Positions 1-7,607 of a stretch of 64,000 nt of DNA are shown here, piece after piece (within the stretch, counting starts at the first letter, position 1; each line of letters starts with the position of its first letter). The position numbers and the translations under genes were made by a program. This stretch comes from Thermoanaerobaculia bacterium (GTDB taxonomy: Bacteria; Acidobacteriota; Thermoanaerobaculia; Multivoradales; J023), in assembly GCA_030431255.1 (NCBI GenBank), contig JAUIJL010000001.1, positions 62,001 to 126,000 of the forward strand, written 5' to 3'. The notes under the pieces were generated by a model, which was not told the DNA's origin, did no database searches, and saw nothing but the letters and a program-made list of their open reading frames with translations.

Positions 1-58
1 CACAGACAAAGAAGTCCAGAAACAAGCTTTTTGGGCGGTCGGCCGCATCGCCGACTGA
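1..58 (+). CDS. C-terminal end of a HEAT-repeat protein (partial)
   Basis: Only the last 18 codons are inside the window, read in the second frame and ending at TGA 56-58. The residues (K-E-V-Q-K-Q-A-F-W-A-V-G-R-I-A-D) match the end of a HEAT-type helical repeat and resemble the V-R-K-Q-A-L-W-A-L segment at the end of the next gene. The two are probably neighbouring members of one repeat family in one operon or tandem pair. In related bacteria such proteins often follow BlaR1-like M56 membrane peptidases, but nothing upstream is visible here. An intrinsic terminator follows directly. Confidence 0.7.
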   Translation, partial: TDKEVQKQAFWAVGRIAD

Positions 59-71
59 ATCATCCGAGGTG

Positions 72-100
72 AAGGGCCGGGGAGACACCGGCCTTTTCTT
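72..100 (+). terminator. Intrinsic terminator after the first HEAT gene
   Basis: A perfect 6-bp GC stem (GGCCGG 75-80 with CCGGCC 88-93) and a 7-nt loop are followed by TTTTCTT. Flanking AAG and TTT add three weaker pairs. It separates the partial gene from the next HEAT gene. Confidence 0.8.
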
Positions 101-193
101 TGGCTTGTAAGTGTTAATTTTTTAACAGCATGTCGTTCAACAGCAGGTCGTTTTGCTCCCACGAAGCGTCCGCTCCCATAGAAAGGAAATTCC

Positions 194-1519
194 ATGACCA
201 CTCCCTCGACCCATCCCATGAGCCGATATTTTGAGCTTTCCATTGCGGGCCTGATCGCCGTCGCTTTGGTTTCGCTCTTCCTTGCCGTCACGTCCACGGC
301 GAGCCCGCCCAGGAATCTGGAGCAGCTGATCGTCCAGCTGACCTCGGTGGATGCCCACGACCGAGCCATGGCCGCTTGCGAGATCGGTCAGTTGGAAGGT
401 GTGGATATCAGCAAGGCGGCTCCCACGCTGCTCGCCATGCTCGGCGACGATATTGAGGTAGAAGGCCGTCTTTGCCGGAATTGGAAGAGCTCGGGGAATT
501 GGCAGCCCGAGCCGAGCTCGCCGGGTCGGGAGGCGGCTATCGCCCTCGACTCCATCGGTGAGCCGGTGGTCGATCCCTTGATCGAGACCCTGCGCTCGGC
601 AAAGCCGGCGGCCCGTGAGCACGCCGCCTTCGCCCTGGGTTTGATCGAAAGCGGCCGTGCGGTTCAGCCGTTGATCGCGGTGCTGAATGACACCGTGGCC
701 GCCGTGCGCGCCCGGAGCTCTTGGTCTTTGGGCATGATCGAAGACCCCGCGGCGGTCCAGGCCCTGTCTCGGATCGTCCAAGGGGACGATGACGAAGAAA
801 CCCGGGAGCAGTCGGCCTGGGCGTTGGGCATGATCGAGCATGCCGACGCCGTTCCCGCCTTGACCCGAGCCGCCGACGACCGGTCGGTGGCCGTACGTCA
901 ACAAGTGGCTTGGGCATTGGGCATGATCGAGCACAAAGATGCGGTGCCCGCGTTGAGCCGTTTGATCGAAGACAGCGCCGCCGAGGTCCGGGAGCAGTCG
1001 GCTTGGGCATTGGGCATGATCGAGGATCCGAGCGCGGTTCCCGCCTTGGCCGAGGCGATCGAGGATTCTTCGGAAGTGGTACGCGAGCAGTCGGCTTGGG
1101 CCCTGGGCATGATCGAGGACGCCGATGCCGTGGATCCGCTGGTCAACGCCCTACAAGACGACCATTCGGGGGTTCGCAAACAGGCGGCCTGGGCGTTGGG
1201 CATGATCGAAAGCCCGTCGGCCCTGGCCGGTTTGATGCGGTCTCTCCAGGATTCGGATTCGGGCGTCCGTGAGCAGTCGGCCTGGGCGCTGGGCATGATC
1301 GAAAGTGGGCGAGCCGCCGAAGCCCTGACCGAAGCCCTCAACGATCCGGACGCCGGAGTGCGCAAACAGGCGCTCTGGGCCTTGACCCGTTGTGTCGACG
1401 GTGACGACGCCGACGTAGATTATTCGGCGATCGCCGATCAGATTCGTAAGTCCATTCGGGTCGACAAAGAGGTGTCGGTGGAGGTGAGGAAGGCGGTGCA
1501 GGAGAGGGTCGAGCCTTGA
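194..1519 (+). CDS. Membrane-anchored HEAT-repeat protein with near-identical 31-residue repeats
   Basis: 441 aa. ATG follows an A/G-rich site (GAAAGGAAA, 181-189). Residues 14-32 form one hydrophobic segment, so the protein is anchored in or exported across the inner membrane with the repeats on one side. From about residue 148 to 400 it is a chain of helical HEAT/PBS-lyase-like repeats. Seven carry L-G-M-I-E (M at about 181, 213, 244, 275, 306, 337, 368), nearly all 31 residues apart, with the consensus V-R-E-Q-S-A-W-A-L-G-M-I-E. HEAT solenoids bind proteins and I see no catalytic motif. The repeats are far more alike than ordinary HEAT repeats, at DNA level too (93-bp period), which points to recent tandem duplication. 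The binding partner is unknown. Confidence 0.85.
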   Translation: MTTPSTHPMSRYFELSIAGLIAVALVSLFLAVTSTASPPRNLEQLIVQLTSVDAHDRAMAACEIGQLEGVDISKAAPTLLAMLGDDIEVEGRLCRNWKSSGNWQPEPSSPGREAAIALDSIGEPVVDPLIETLRSAKPAAREHAAFALGLIESGRAVQPLIAVLNDTVAAVRARSSWSLGMIEDPAAVQALSRIVQGDDDEETREQSAWALGMIEHADAVPALTRAADDRSVAVRQQVAWALGMIEHKDAVPALSRLIEDSAAEVREQSAWALGMIEDPSAVPALAEAIEDSSEVVREQSAWALGMIEDADAVDPLVNALQDDHSGVRKQAAWALGMIESPSALAGLMRSLQDSDSGVREQSAWALGMIESGRAAEALTEALNDPDAGVRKQALWALTRCVDGDDADVDYSAIADQIRKSIRVDKEVSVEVRKAVQERVEP

Positions 1520-1558
1520 GCCGGGTCCCCGCCGAGCTTCCGCGACGATGGCGCTCGC

Positions 1559-1675
1559 GCAGACCCTATATAGATGCAGACCCTCTAGATGCAGACCCTG
1601 TTAGATACAGACCCTGTTAGATACAGACCCTGTTAGATACAGACCCTGTTAGATTCAGACCCTGTTAGATTCAGA
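1559..1675. repeat. Tandem array of a 16-bp repeat between two convergent genes
   Basis: About seven head-to-tail copies of GATNCAGACCCTGTTA. The first copies are slightly degenerate (CTATATA, CTCTA). The next five are nearly perfect and differ mainly at the fourth base (G, A, A, A, T), and the last is truncated (GATTCAGAAAATG). Each junction reads CTGT-TAGAT-ACAG, a small inverted repeat. The array lies after the HEAT gene stop and before the stop of the opposing small secreted-protein gene. It is too short and spacerless to be CRISPR. Confidence 0.9.
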
Positions 1676-1729
1676 AAATGGCGGGAGCCCATTGGGGCTG
1701 CCGCCTCTGCCCGATCTTCACCCGAAGAC

Positions 1730-2038
1730 CTAGTTGATGGCATAGGTCTCGGATTTCGAAAAACAAGTCGTGGAAATCCACGGCCCCCAATCGTAACCCG
1801 GCAGCTTCTTCCGCCAGCAGGGACGCCCACACGGCAGATTCGACCACGCCTGGCCTTTGGTGAGATCTCGCTGACCGACCAGATCGCGGTCGGTGCAGGA
1901 GGCTTCGCTGCCCTCGCGAACCTCAACGGAAACGCGGTCCCAATGCAAGTTTACTAAGGTGAGCTTGTGCTCCGCAGCCACGACCCCGAGGGCTGCCAGC
2001 GTACAGAGAGTGACGATGATCCAAACGCGAGCTTTCAT
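1730..2038 (-). CDS. Small secreted protein of unknown function
   Basis: 102 aa. ATG at 2038 is preceded on the minus strand by CCAGGAG, a good ribosome site. Residues 1-22 are a clear signal peptide ending near V-V-A-A. The mature part (about 80 residues) has four Cys and several Trp, including C-G-R-P-C-W, which suggests a small disulphide-bonded periplasmic or secreted domain. I do not recognise the family. It is the downstream partner of another small secreted protein (2132-2719) on the same strand, with a gap of about 90 bp. Confidence 0.65.
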   Translation of the reverse strand: MKARVWIIVTLCTLAALGVVAAEHKLTLVNLHWDRVSVEVREGSEASCTDRDLVGQRDLTKGQAWSNLPCGRPCWRKKLPGYDWGPWISTTCFSKSETYAIN

Positions 2039-2131
2039 TTCGCTTCTCCTGGAGAGTGGAAGGATCGGCCCCGATCGGCTCTAGAGCGGCGCCGGGGCCG
2101 ATCCCTCATCTGTTTGGGTTGGAGTCCGTGA

Positions 2132-2719
2132 TCAACAGCCGAAGAGGCAGCGGATCGGACGAAGAGGGTCGCGAATGACCTTTGCGATGTCGTTGTTCTT
2201 GCCGCCGATTCCGAGGAATTTCAAGGCATCCTCACGCGCTTTCGGAATCAGGGCATCCTTGCCGCCAAGGGGGTAGCCCGCCAGGATATCCGACGCGTCG
2301 ACATGACCCATCTTGCCGGGCAAGGCGCCGGCCAGACCGCCGGTGAGCACGTCCGCGAACGCATCGACCACATCCTGATAGGGCTTTACGCCGTCTTTGC
2401 ACTCGTCCACACTGGAGGCCACCGAGGCCAGGCTGTTGCGTTGGTCCTGCTTCAGCCGTGCCTCGATTTGAGGCAAAGTGAGGAGCTCGTCGCCGACTCG
2501 GATCGCGATGTCGTTGGGGTTGCCCCCGGCGTCTTTGATGTCTTGAATCGCGCTGGCCACTTGATCGATGCGACCTTTGTAGTAGCCGTTGACCGAGGCT
2601 TCGGCTTTGTCTTTTGCGATCGCGCATTGGTTCGGCAAATCACCGGCTGCGGCCGGGCTGCCCAGGCAAAGGAGTCCCGCTAGGGCGACCAAAACGAGGA
2701 TGAAAGTAGGTTTGGGCAT
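2132..2719 (-). CDS. Secreted protein of unknown function
   Basis: 195 aa from ATG 2719, which has GAGAGGAAG upstream. An in-frame ATG 41 codons earlier lacks both a ribosome site and an export signal, so I prefer the shorter form. Residues 1-25 are a signal peptide (hydrophobic stretch, then S-P-A-A-A-G). The mature part is mostly helical with a Gly-rich middle and ends in R-C-L-F-G-C. Four Cys could form disulphides. I see no known domain. It is divergent from the sigma factor gene and shares a control region that holds an inverted repeat. Confidence 0.7.
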   Translation of the reverse strand: MPKPTFILVLVALAGLLCLGSPAAAGDLPNQCAIAKDKAEASVNGYYKGRIDQVASAIQDIKDAGGNPNDIAIRVGDELLTLPQIEARLKQDQRNSLASVASSVDECKDGVKPYQDVVDAFADVLTGGLAGALPGKMGHVDASDILAGYPLGGKDALIPKAREDALKFLGIGGKNNDIAKVIRDPLRPIRCLFGC

Positions 2720-2804
2720 GGTTGGCTTCCTCTCGCGGCTGCTGGGGCTCGGTTTGTTCCGGCCCGTTTGTCCGCGTTCGATGGGATAATCGTTCTGAGA
2801 GCAA

Positions 2805-2872
2805 AAAACGTTAATGGCATCGATCAGCTTTATTTCCGCCACAAACTGGTCGAAATTTCTTTTTAACGTTTT
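2805..2872. promoter_or_regulatory. Widely spaced inverted repeat in a divergent promoter region
   Basis: AAAACGTTAA (2805-2814) and its exact complement TTAACGTTTT (2863-2872) flank 48 bp between the secreted-protein gene (minus, start 2719) and the sigma-factor gene (plus, start 2910). The half-sites are AT-rich in GC-rich DNA. This could be an operator or looping site for autoregulation; nothing binding it is known. Confidence 0.4.
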
Positions 2873-2909
2873 GAGGGCTCGAACCGTTCATCATGGCAAG
2901 GAGGGTCTG

Positions 2910-3524
2910 ATGCCGGACATAGCCCACAGTGATCGACAACCCAAGAAGATCCCGGAGCCCGATTGCGCGGCGGTGGCGGGAAAAGATTGGGGGCCGGATG
3001 AATTCGCCGAGCTGGAAGTGCTGCTCAAGGAAGAGCTCACCCCGCTGTGGCTGGGGCAAACACGAAAAAGAGGCGCCCTGGCCGACAAAGCGGAAGACGT
3101 GGTCCAAGGTTTCCAACTCAAGATCCGGGAAAGCCTGATCGACAAATACGAGCCCGAGGTTTCCGAATCGGGTGCGACCTCGTTGATCCCCTACCTCGGA
3201 ACTTGCTTCAACCGTCATCTAGCGGACGAGTGGAGAATCCATCAACGCGAAAGCGGCAGAGCTCAGCCTTTGGACGACGACGCTCGTCAAGGTCTGGTGG
3301 TGCACATTCATGCCGAGCGTCAAGCGGAGCTGATCGCATTGCGCGACGCGATCGCGGCGTTGCCGGAGCGGCGTCGAAAAGTGATCCGTCTTTCGACAGA
3401 AGGCTTTTCGTACGCCGAGATCGGCAAGGCCTTGGGGATCAAGGCGAATCATGCTCGGGTCGAGGCGCATGCGGCGCGCCAGCAGCTGAAGAGGATTTTG
3501 GAGAAAGGAAAAGCCGATGTCTGA
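2910..3524 (+). CDS. ECF-like sigma factor
   Basis: 204 aa. The start is ATG 2910, directly after a strong AAGGAGGG (2898-2905); the longer open frame from 2814 has no ribosome site. The N-terminal half is a weak region-2-like helical domain (core RNA polymerase and -10 contact). The C-terminal half is a typical region-4 helix-turn-helix: L-P-E-R-R-R-K-V-I-R-L-S-T-E-G-F-S-Y-A-E-I-G-K-A-L-G-I. Its stop overlaps the start of a zinc-finger anti-sigma gene by 8 nt, the usual arrangement for co-translated sigma/anti-sigma pairs. The divergent inverted repeat upstream may be its own control site. The exact ECF group is not assigned. Confidence 0.8.
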   Translation: MPDIAHSDRQPKKIPEPDCAAVAGKDWGPDEFAELEVLLKEELTPLWLGQTRKRGALADKAEDVVQGFQLKIRESLIDKYEPEVSESGATSLIPYLGTCFNRHLADEWRIHQRESGRAQPLDDDARQGLVVHIHAERQAELIALRDAIAALPERRRKVIRLSTEGFSYAEIGKALGIKANHARVEAHAARQQLKRILEKGKADV

Positions 3525-4317
3525 TTGGAACCATCGACAATTGGGTGATCTGCTGGACGAGGTCCACGGGCTCGAGCTATCCGATCCGAGCACGGTGGAG
3601 CACCCGTCCACGGTTGAGCTGGAGGCCTATCTCGAAGAAGAGCTTTCGCCGTTCATGCAAGCCTCGGTGGACCATCACTTGCAGAGCTGCGAGCGTTGCG
3701 TCACCTATCTCTCGGAAGCCTACGAGCGAGAGGAGAGCCGTCCATCTTCTCGCCCTCTGCCTTTTGTCCAAAGGGCGCGTTCGGCGGTATCACCGTGGCT
3801 GGCTGCCGCCGCGATGTGGGTCTTGGCGATTCCATCCGGAGCTTGGCTTTCGAGCTATTTTTTGGCTGAGCCCGTGATCGTCCAAACCCGGATCGACGGT
3901 GGACCCACGCGCTCGGCAGCGGATCTTGGGGCGGTCTCGGGCGCCCAGGGATTCGATTCCGCCAAAGACGCCACCTATGTGTTGACCCAGTCCCAAATGG
4001 ACCAGTGGGCTCAGAGCATCAAGACCGCGGTGGTCGACGAGCTCGGCGAGGCACGAGCCGACACGGCCGATAGATCGGGAGCGCGGCTCGCGATGCTTTC
4101 CCCAGAGGATCGGCTCGGATTGATTCAGCCTTACCTCGACGAATTTATTGAGCTGGCTTCGGATAGGCTGGTCCAGATCGCTCATCCGCAATTGGAAGAC
4201 GAGATTCGAAAGGTTTTCCATCAGATGAGCCGAGGCTCTGAAGGCACCCGGTCGGTGTCGACCGCCGAGGATTCGGTTTCCGGCACATCTGGACCTCAAG
4301 ACTTTATGGCGGACTGA
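3517..4317 (+). CDS. Zinc-finger transmembrane anti-sigma factor
   Basis: 266 aa. Cytoplasmic N-terminus with the zinc anti-sigma signature H54-x3-C58-x2-C61 in V-D-H-H-L-Q-S-C-E-R-C, preceded by the usual L-E-A-Y-L-E-E-E-L-S helix. One membrane segment lies near residues 90-115, followed by a periplasmic domain of about 150 residues with a long helical part. It overlaps the sigma gene by 8 nt. The expected role is to hold the sigma factor at the membrane until an envelope signal releases it. The signal is unknown; the exported TonB-C-like protein downstream is a candidate output or sensor. Confidence 0.8.
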   Translation: MSDWNHRQLGDLLDEVHGLELSDPSTVEHPSTVELEAYLEEELSPFMQASVDHHLQSCERCVTYLSEAYEREESRPSSRPLPFVQRARSAVSPWLAAAAMWVLAIPSGAWLSSYFLAEPVIVQTRIDGGPTRSAADLGAVSGAQGFDSAKDATYVLTQSQMDQWAQSIKTAVVDELGEARADTADRSGARLAMLSPEDRLGLIQPYLDEFIELASDRLVQIAHPQLEDEIRKVFHQMSRGSEGTRSVSTAEDSVSGTSGPQDFMAD

Positions 4318-4339
4318 GGACCGTTTTTAGGAGCACATC

Positions 4340-5164
4340 ATGGAAAGACTACTGAATCTGAAATTGGGACTCTGGCTCGCCGCTTTTCTGTTCTTCTGCC
4401 CGGCACTGCTCGCCGACTCCTGGGTGGAGAAGTCGGGTGTTTCGCGCATGACCGACCAGGATTGGTTCACCCTTAGGGTCGAAGGGCAGCCTGGGACGCG
4501 GGCAGAGTGCCCGGTGTTGGCGGTTTCTTGTTTGGACTACAAAAACGTGGTGGCAGTGTACTCGCCGTGGTCGGTTCAGCCGTCGGTGGGATTACAAAAA
4601 GAGCATCTGGTGCGACTGCGTTTCGACGACGCACCGCCGCAAGAAGTGCTCTGGCTGGTCGACGACGACCGCCATACCTTGAGGGCCCCGAACCCGGTTG
4701 AGCTGGCGACCGTGCTGGAGGAGAGTGATCGACTGCTGATGGAGCTGACCACCGTCGACGCCGGCCGAAAGGTGATCGAAATCCCGGTATCCGGCTTCAG
4801 CACCGATCGGGGCAACCTCGGCCGCAACTGCTCCTGGTCGAAGGGCTTCCGTGAAGAAATCGAGGTTGTGGTTGAGCCGATTGAAGGCTGCTCCCTTCGA
4901 AACCCGACCTTCCCGGATCCTCTGCGGCGAAGATTGCAGGCGGTCCCGACGCAATTTCACGTCATCGTGCACGCCACCGTCGACGAGCGGGGGCGATTGA
5001 TCCAGCCGTCCGTGGTCGGCGGTGAGAATCCGCCCGACGACCACATCCTTCGGGAGCTATTCCGAGCCGCCGAGCTCAGCTCGTGCGACGGCCGAGCCGC
5101 GGGAGAGAGTGTCCGAATCCCCTATCGTTACTACCCGACGGGTGGATCGGGTAGCGGTCGGTGA
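4340..5164 (+). CDS. Secreted protein with a TonB C-terminal-like domain
   Basis: 274 aa. Ribosome site AGGAG (4329-4333). Signal peptide 1-25 ending A-L-L-A-D. Residues about 205-270 fit the TonB C-terminal fold: beta strand F-H-V-I-V-H-A-T-V-D-E-R-G-R, then G-G-E-N, a helix, and V-R-I-P-Y-R-Y-Y-P. It lacks the N-terminal anchor and Pro-rich spacer of true TonB, so it is a free periplasmic protein with that fold and not an energy transducer. It sits 22 bp behind the anti-sigma gene, apparently as third gene of the operon. Confidence 0.65.
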   Translation: MERLLNLKLGLWLAAFLFFCPALLADSWVEKSGVSRMTDQDWFTLRVEGQPGTRAECPVLAVSCLDYKNVVAVYSPWSVQPSVGLQKEHLVRLRFDDAPPQEVLWLVDDDRHTLRAPNPVELATVLEESDRLLMELTTVDAGRKVIEIPVSGFSTDRGNLGRNCSWSKGFREEIEVVVEPIEGCSLRNPTFPDPLRRRLQAVPTQFHVIVHATVDERGRLIQPSVVGGENPPDDHILRELFRAAELSSCDGRAAGESVRIPYRYYPTGGSGSGR

Positions 5165-5454
5165 TCGCGGTATCTTCCCTGCGCCGAGAGATTTAATACT
5201 TTTTACCGTTCCTCTAATTTGCTCTCATCCGCGACGCGACCGATTGCCTGAAGGCTTGGATCGGTCGGGTTGAAACCGGTCGATCGGTGTGCCGAGCCGC
5301 CGGTGTCGCTTTTTCATTCAAACTTTCAACAATTTTCCTCGCCAGGATCTTTACAAGAGTAGGTCTCTGCGCTAGCCTGTCTGAACGGTAACTCAAGTGT
5401 ATTTGTGGGCCTCCTTTCTGGCCTATCTGTCAACGTGTTGATTGGAGCAGAGCA

Positions 5455-7395
5455 TTGAACATTAAGAGTCTAGTGGCAGTATCCCTGTCTCTCACGGTCG
5501 CGGGCAGCCTGGTTGCCCAAGAGCGCCTCGTCCCCAAGCAACTTTCCGGACCCATCGACGAAATCCGTTCCGGCGTCATGGCCGAGGTCGCGCCGATCGA
5601 AACCGGTGTCCATTCCAAGAGCGCCATGATCCCGGTGAGCCTGCAGCAGACCAAGCGCGGCGATTGGCGCTGGCAAGGCCAAGTGGCGGTCGACAACGAC
5701 CGTTTCAACATGGTGATGTTCTCGGGGCAAGACAGCTGGAACGTGGAGCTGCAGCATCCCCACGCCAAGAGCGCGGTTGCGGCTCGCATGTTGGCCACCG
5801 AGCTCGATCGCTCGAGCCTGAGCCTGGGTAATAACGCTTTTGAAGGCGACTACTACCAATTTACCGAAGCGATGCCCGGCACCTGGAATATTTCTGTAGC
5901 CGCGGACGCGCCGGTCGGCGACAAGGGTTACCTGCTCTACAGCAGCGACAGCGCCTATCGTCTTCTGTCTTACCAAACCTCCAAGGCCCAGCTGGTGGGT
6001 CAGGACATCGGCTTCGTCAGCTACGGCTACGAGAAGGTCAGTGAAGGGCCCCAAATCGAGGCCAATTTGGGCATGGTGGAGCAAGCTTGGCTCCGGGTCA
6101 CTACCCCCGACGGCGACACGCTGCGATATGCCATGTTCGACGACGGTCTGCACGGGGACGGTCTGGCCGCCGACGGCATCTTCGGGGGTCACTTCACCGC
6201 CACCATGTCCGGTGAGTACCAAGCTCAGGTGATCGCCCACGGCACGACGCCGGAAGGTCTTCCGTTCGTGCGCACCGCCGAGCATCTGGTGCCGGTGATC
6301 GCCCAACCCATGGAGCTGGCCCTCGATTTCGCCAACGCCGAGCTGGTGGACGGCAAACGCCTCGAGGTGCAGCTGGCGGTCAACAACTACCCCGGTGCCC
6401 CGGAGAAATACCGTGTATTCGCCGAGGTTTGGGGTGCCGATGCGGAAGGCAACATGCGTCCCGTGAACTGGATCGGCGGTTATTCCTACGTCGACAACGG
6501 TCGGCTGAGCCTCGGTCTCGACCTTCGCTGGATCGGCTTGTCCAAGGCGTCCCACAGCTTTGAGCTGCGCAACCTGCGGATCGAGGATCCCGACACCTTC
6601 ATCCCGGTAGTGCGTGCCGAGAGCATGTCCCTGACCACCCCGAGCCTACCCGCCGTGGCGCGTTTGGTGCCCAAGGCCATGGACGCGGAGATGTTCGTCG
6701 GTCCGCGGCCCGCCCCGCGGGCGACCGCCAAAGCCGGCTCCCGCCTGCTCCTGGTTCACGGTTATTGCTCGGGTGACGCCTGGGGCCCGGTCAGCGGTCA
6801 ATTCAGCAACGCTTCGGTGTTCTTGGACACCAATAAGAACCGCTCTCACGATACCTTCGCGAATTTGATCGCTAGCTTCGGCAGCTCTTATTCGTCCTAC
6901 GGTATCGTCGCCCACAGCCAAGGCGGAGCCGCCTCCCTGCACCTCTACACCTACTATTGGAGCGGTCTCGACTACGCCACCGGCGGTCGCCTGATCCAAA
7001 GCGTGGGCACGCCGTACCAGGGCACGGCCTTGGCGGGCAACGCGGCGGTGCTGGGTCAGATCTTCGGCGCCGGCTGCGGCTCCAACTACGACCTCACCTA
7101 CAGCGGCGCGGCCAACTGGTTGTCGGGCGTCCCCACCTGGGCGCGCAACGCGGTCAACTACTACACCACGTCCTTCACCGACAAATGGTGGCGTTACGAC
7201 TACTGTCACTTGGTCACCGATCTGCTGCTGAACGATCCGGACGACGGCACCACCGAAAAGTCCTATGGTCAGCTGTCGAGCGGCGTCAATCGCGGTCACA
7301 AGACCGGCTGGTGCCACACCACCGGTATGCGTGACGCACCCCAAGTGCGGGACAGCGGTCGCAACTCGACCATGAACAGCAACGCGGCCCGGTGA
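5455..7395 (+). CDS. Secreted alpha/beta-hydrolase (lipase/esterase-like) with beta-sandwich N-terminal region
   Basis: 646 aa. Starts at TTG 5455 with GGAGCAG upstream; the first residues form a signal peptide ending V-A-Q-E. Residues about 25-400 look like beta-sandwich modules, including a choice-of-anchor-X-like segment (M-F-D-D-G-L-H-G-D-G-L-A-A-D-G-I-F). From about 430 an alpha/beta-hydrolase begins: strand L-L-L-V-H-G-Y-C with oxyanion region, then the nucleophile elbow A-H-S-Q-G-G (Ser488, Ala in place of the first Gly of GxSxG), then G-T-P-Y-Q-G-T-A-L-A as in triacylglycerol lipases. Catalytic Asp and His are likely in the D-x-x-D-D-G and Gly/His-rich tail but I cannot fix them. Substrate unknown. 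A strong terminator follows. Confidence 0.8.
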   Translation: MNIKSLVAVSLSLTVAGSLVAQERLVPKQLSGPIDEIRSGVMAEVAPIETGVHSKSAMIPVSLQQTKRGDWRWQGQVAVDNDRFNMVMFSGQDSWNVELQHPHAKSAVAARMLATELDRSSLSLGNNAFEGDYYQFTEAMPGTWNISVAADAPVGDKGYLLYSSDSAYRLLSYQTSKAQLVGQDIGFVSYGYEKVSEGPQIEANLGMVEQAWLRVTTPDGDTLRYAMFDDGLHGDGLAADGIFGGHFTATMSGEYQAQVIAHGTTPEGLPFVRTAEHLVPVIAQPMELALDFANAELVDGKRLEVQLAVNNYPGAPEKYRVFAEVWGADAEGNMRPVNWIGGYSYVDNGRLSLGLDLRWIGLSKASHSFELRNLRIEDPDTFIPVVRAESMSLTTPSLPAVARLVPKAMDAEMFVGPRPAPRATAKAGSRLLLVHGYCSGDAWGPVSGQFSNASVFLDTNKNRSHDTFANLIASFGSSYSSYGIVAHSQGGAASLHLYTYYWSGLDYATGGRLIQSVGTPYQGTALAGNAAVLGQIFGAGCGSNYDLTYSGAANWLSGVPTWARNAVNYYTTSFTDKWWRYDYCHLVTDLLLNDPDDGTTEKSYGQLSSGVNRGHKTGWCHTTGMRDAPQVRDSGRNSTMNSNAAR

Positions 7396-7420
7396 TCTGA
7401 TCCCCATCGGGTGAAGCTGA

Positions 7421-7446
7421 GACGGCCTCCTTCGGGAGGTCGTTTT
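7421..7446 (+). terminator. Intrinsic terminator with UUCG tetraloop
   Basis: ACGGCCTCC (7422-7430) and GGAGGTCGT (7435-7443) form a 9-bp stem with one G-U pair and a TTCG loop (7431-7434), followed by TTTTC. It ends the hydrolase transcript. Confidence 0.9.
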
Positions 7447-7607
7447 CGCATGGGGCCGTTTTCTCCTGGCGGCAGGCTGAAGCGGACCGGAGCATGGGGG
7501 ACGCGGGGTTGCGCGGGGCTTACACATTGCGAGAGCAGCCGGATATGCTGTGCGCACAGGGAGATCCCACAAGAAGCCCTCATAGGGAGATCGGCAAGGT
7601 CATCACG

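Noticed and set aside
137-934. Minus-strand frames opposite the HEAT gene
   Set aside because: Repetitive Arg/Gly-rich translations produced by the 93-bp repeats in an antisense frame; no start signal.
1559-1675. CRISPR array
   Set aside because: The 16-bp units are directly adjacent with no spacers, and no cas genes are near.
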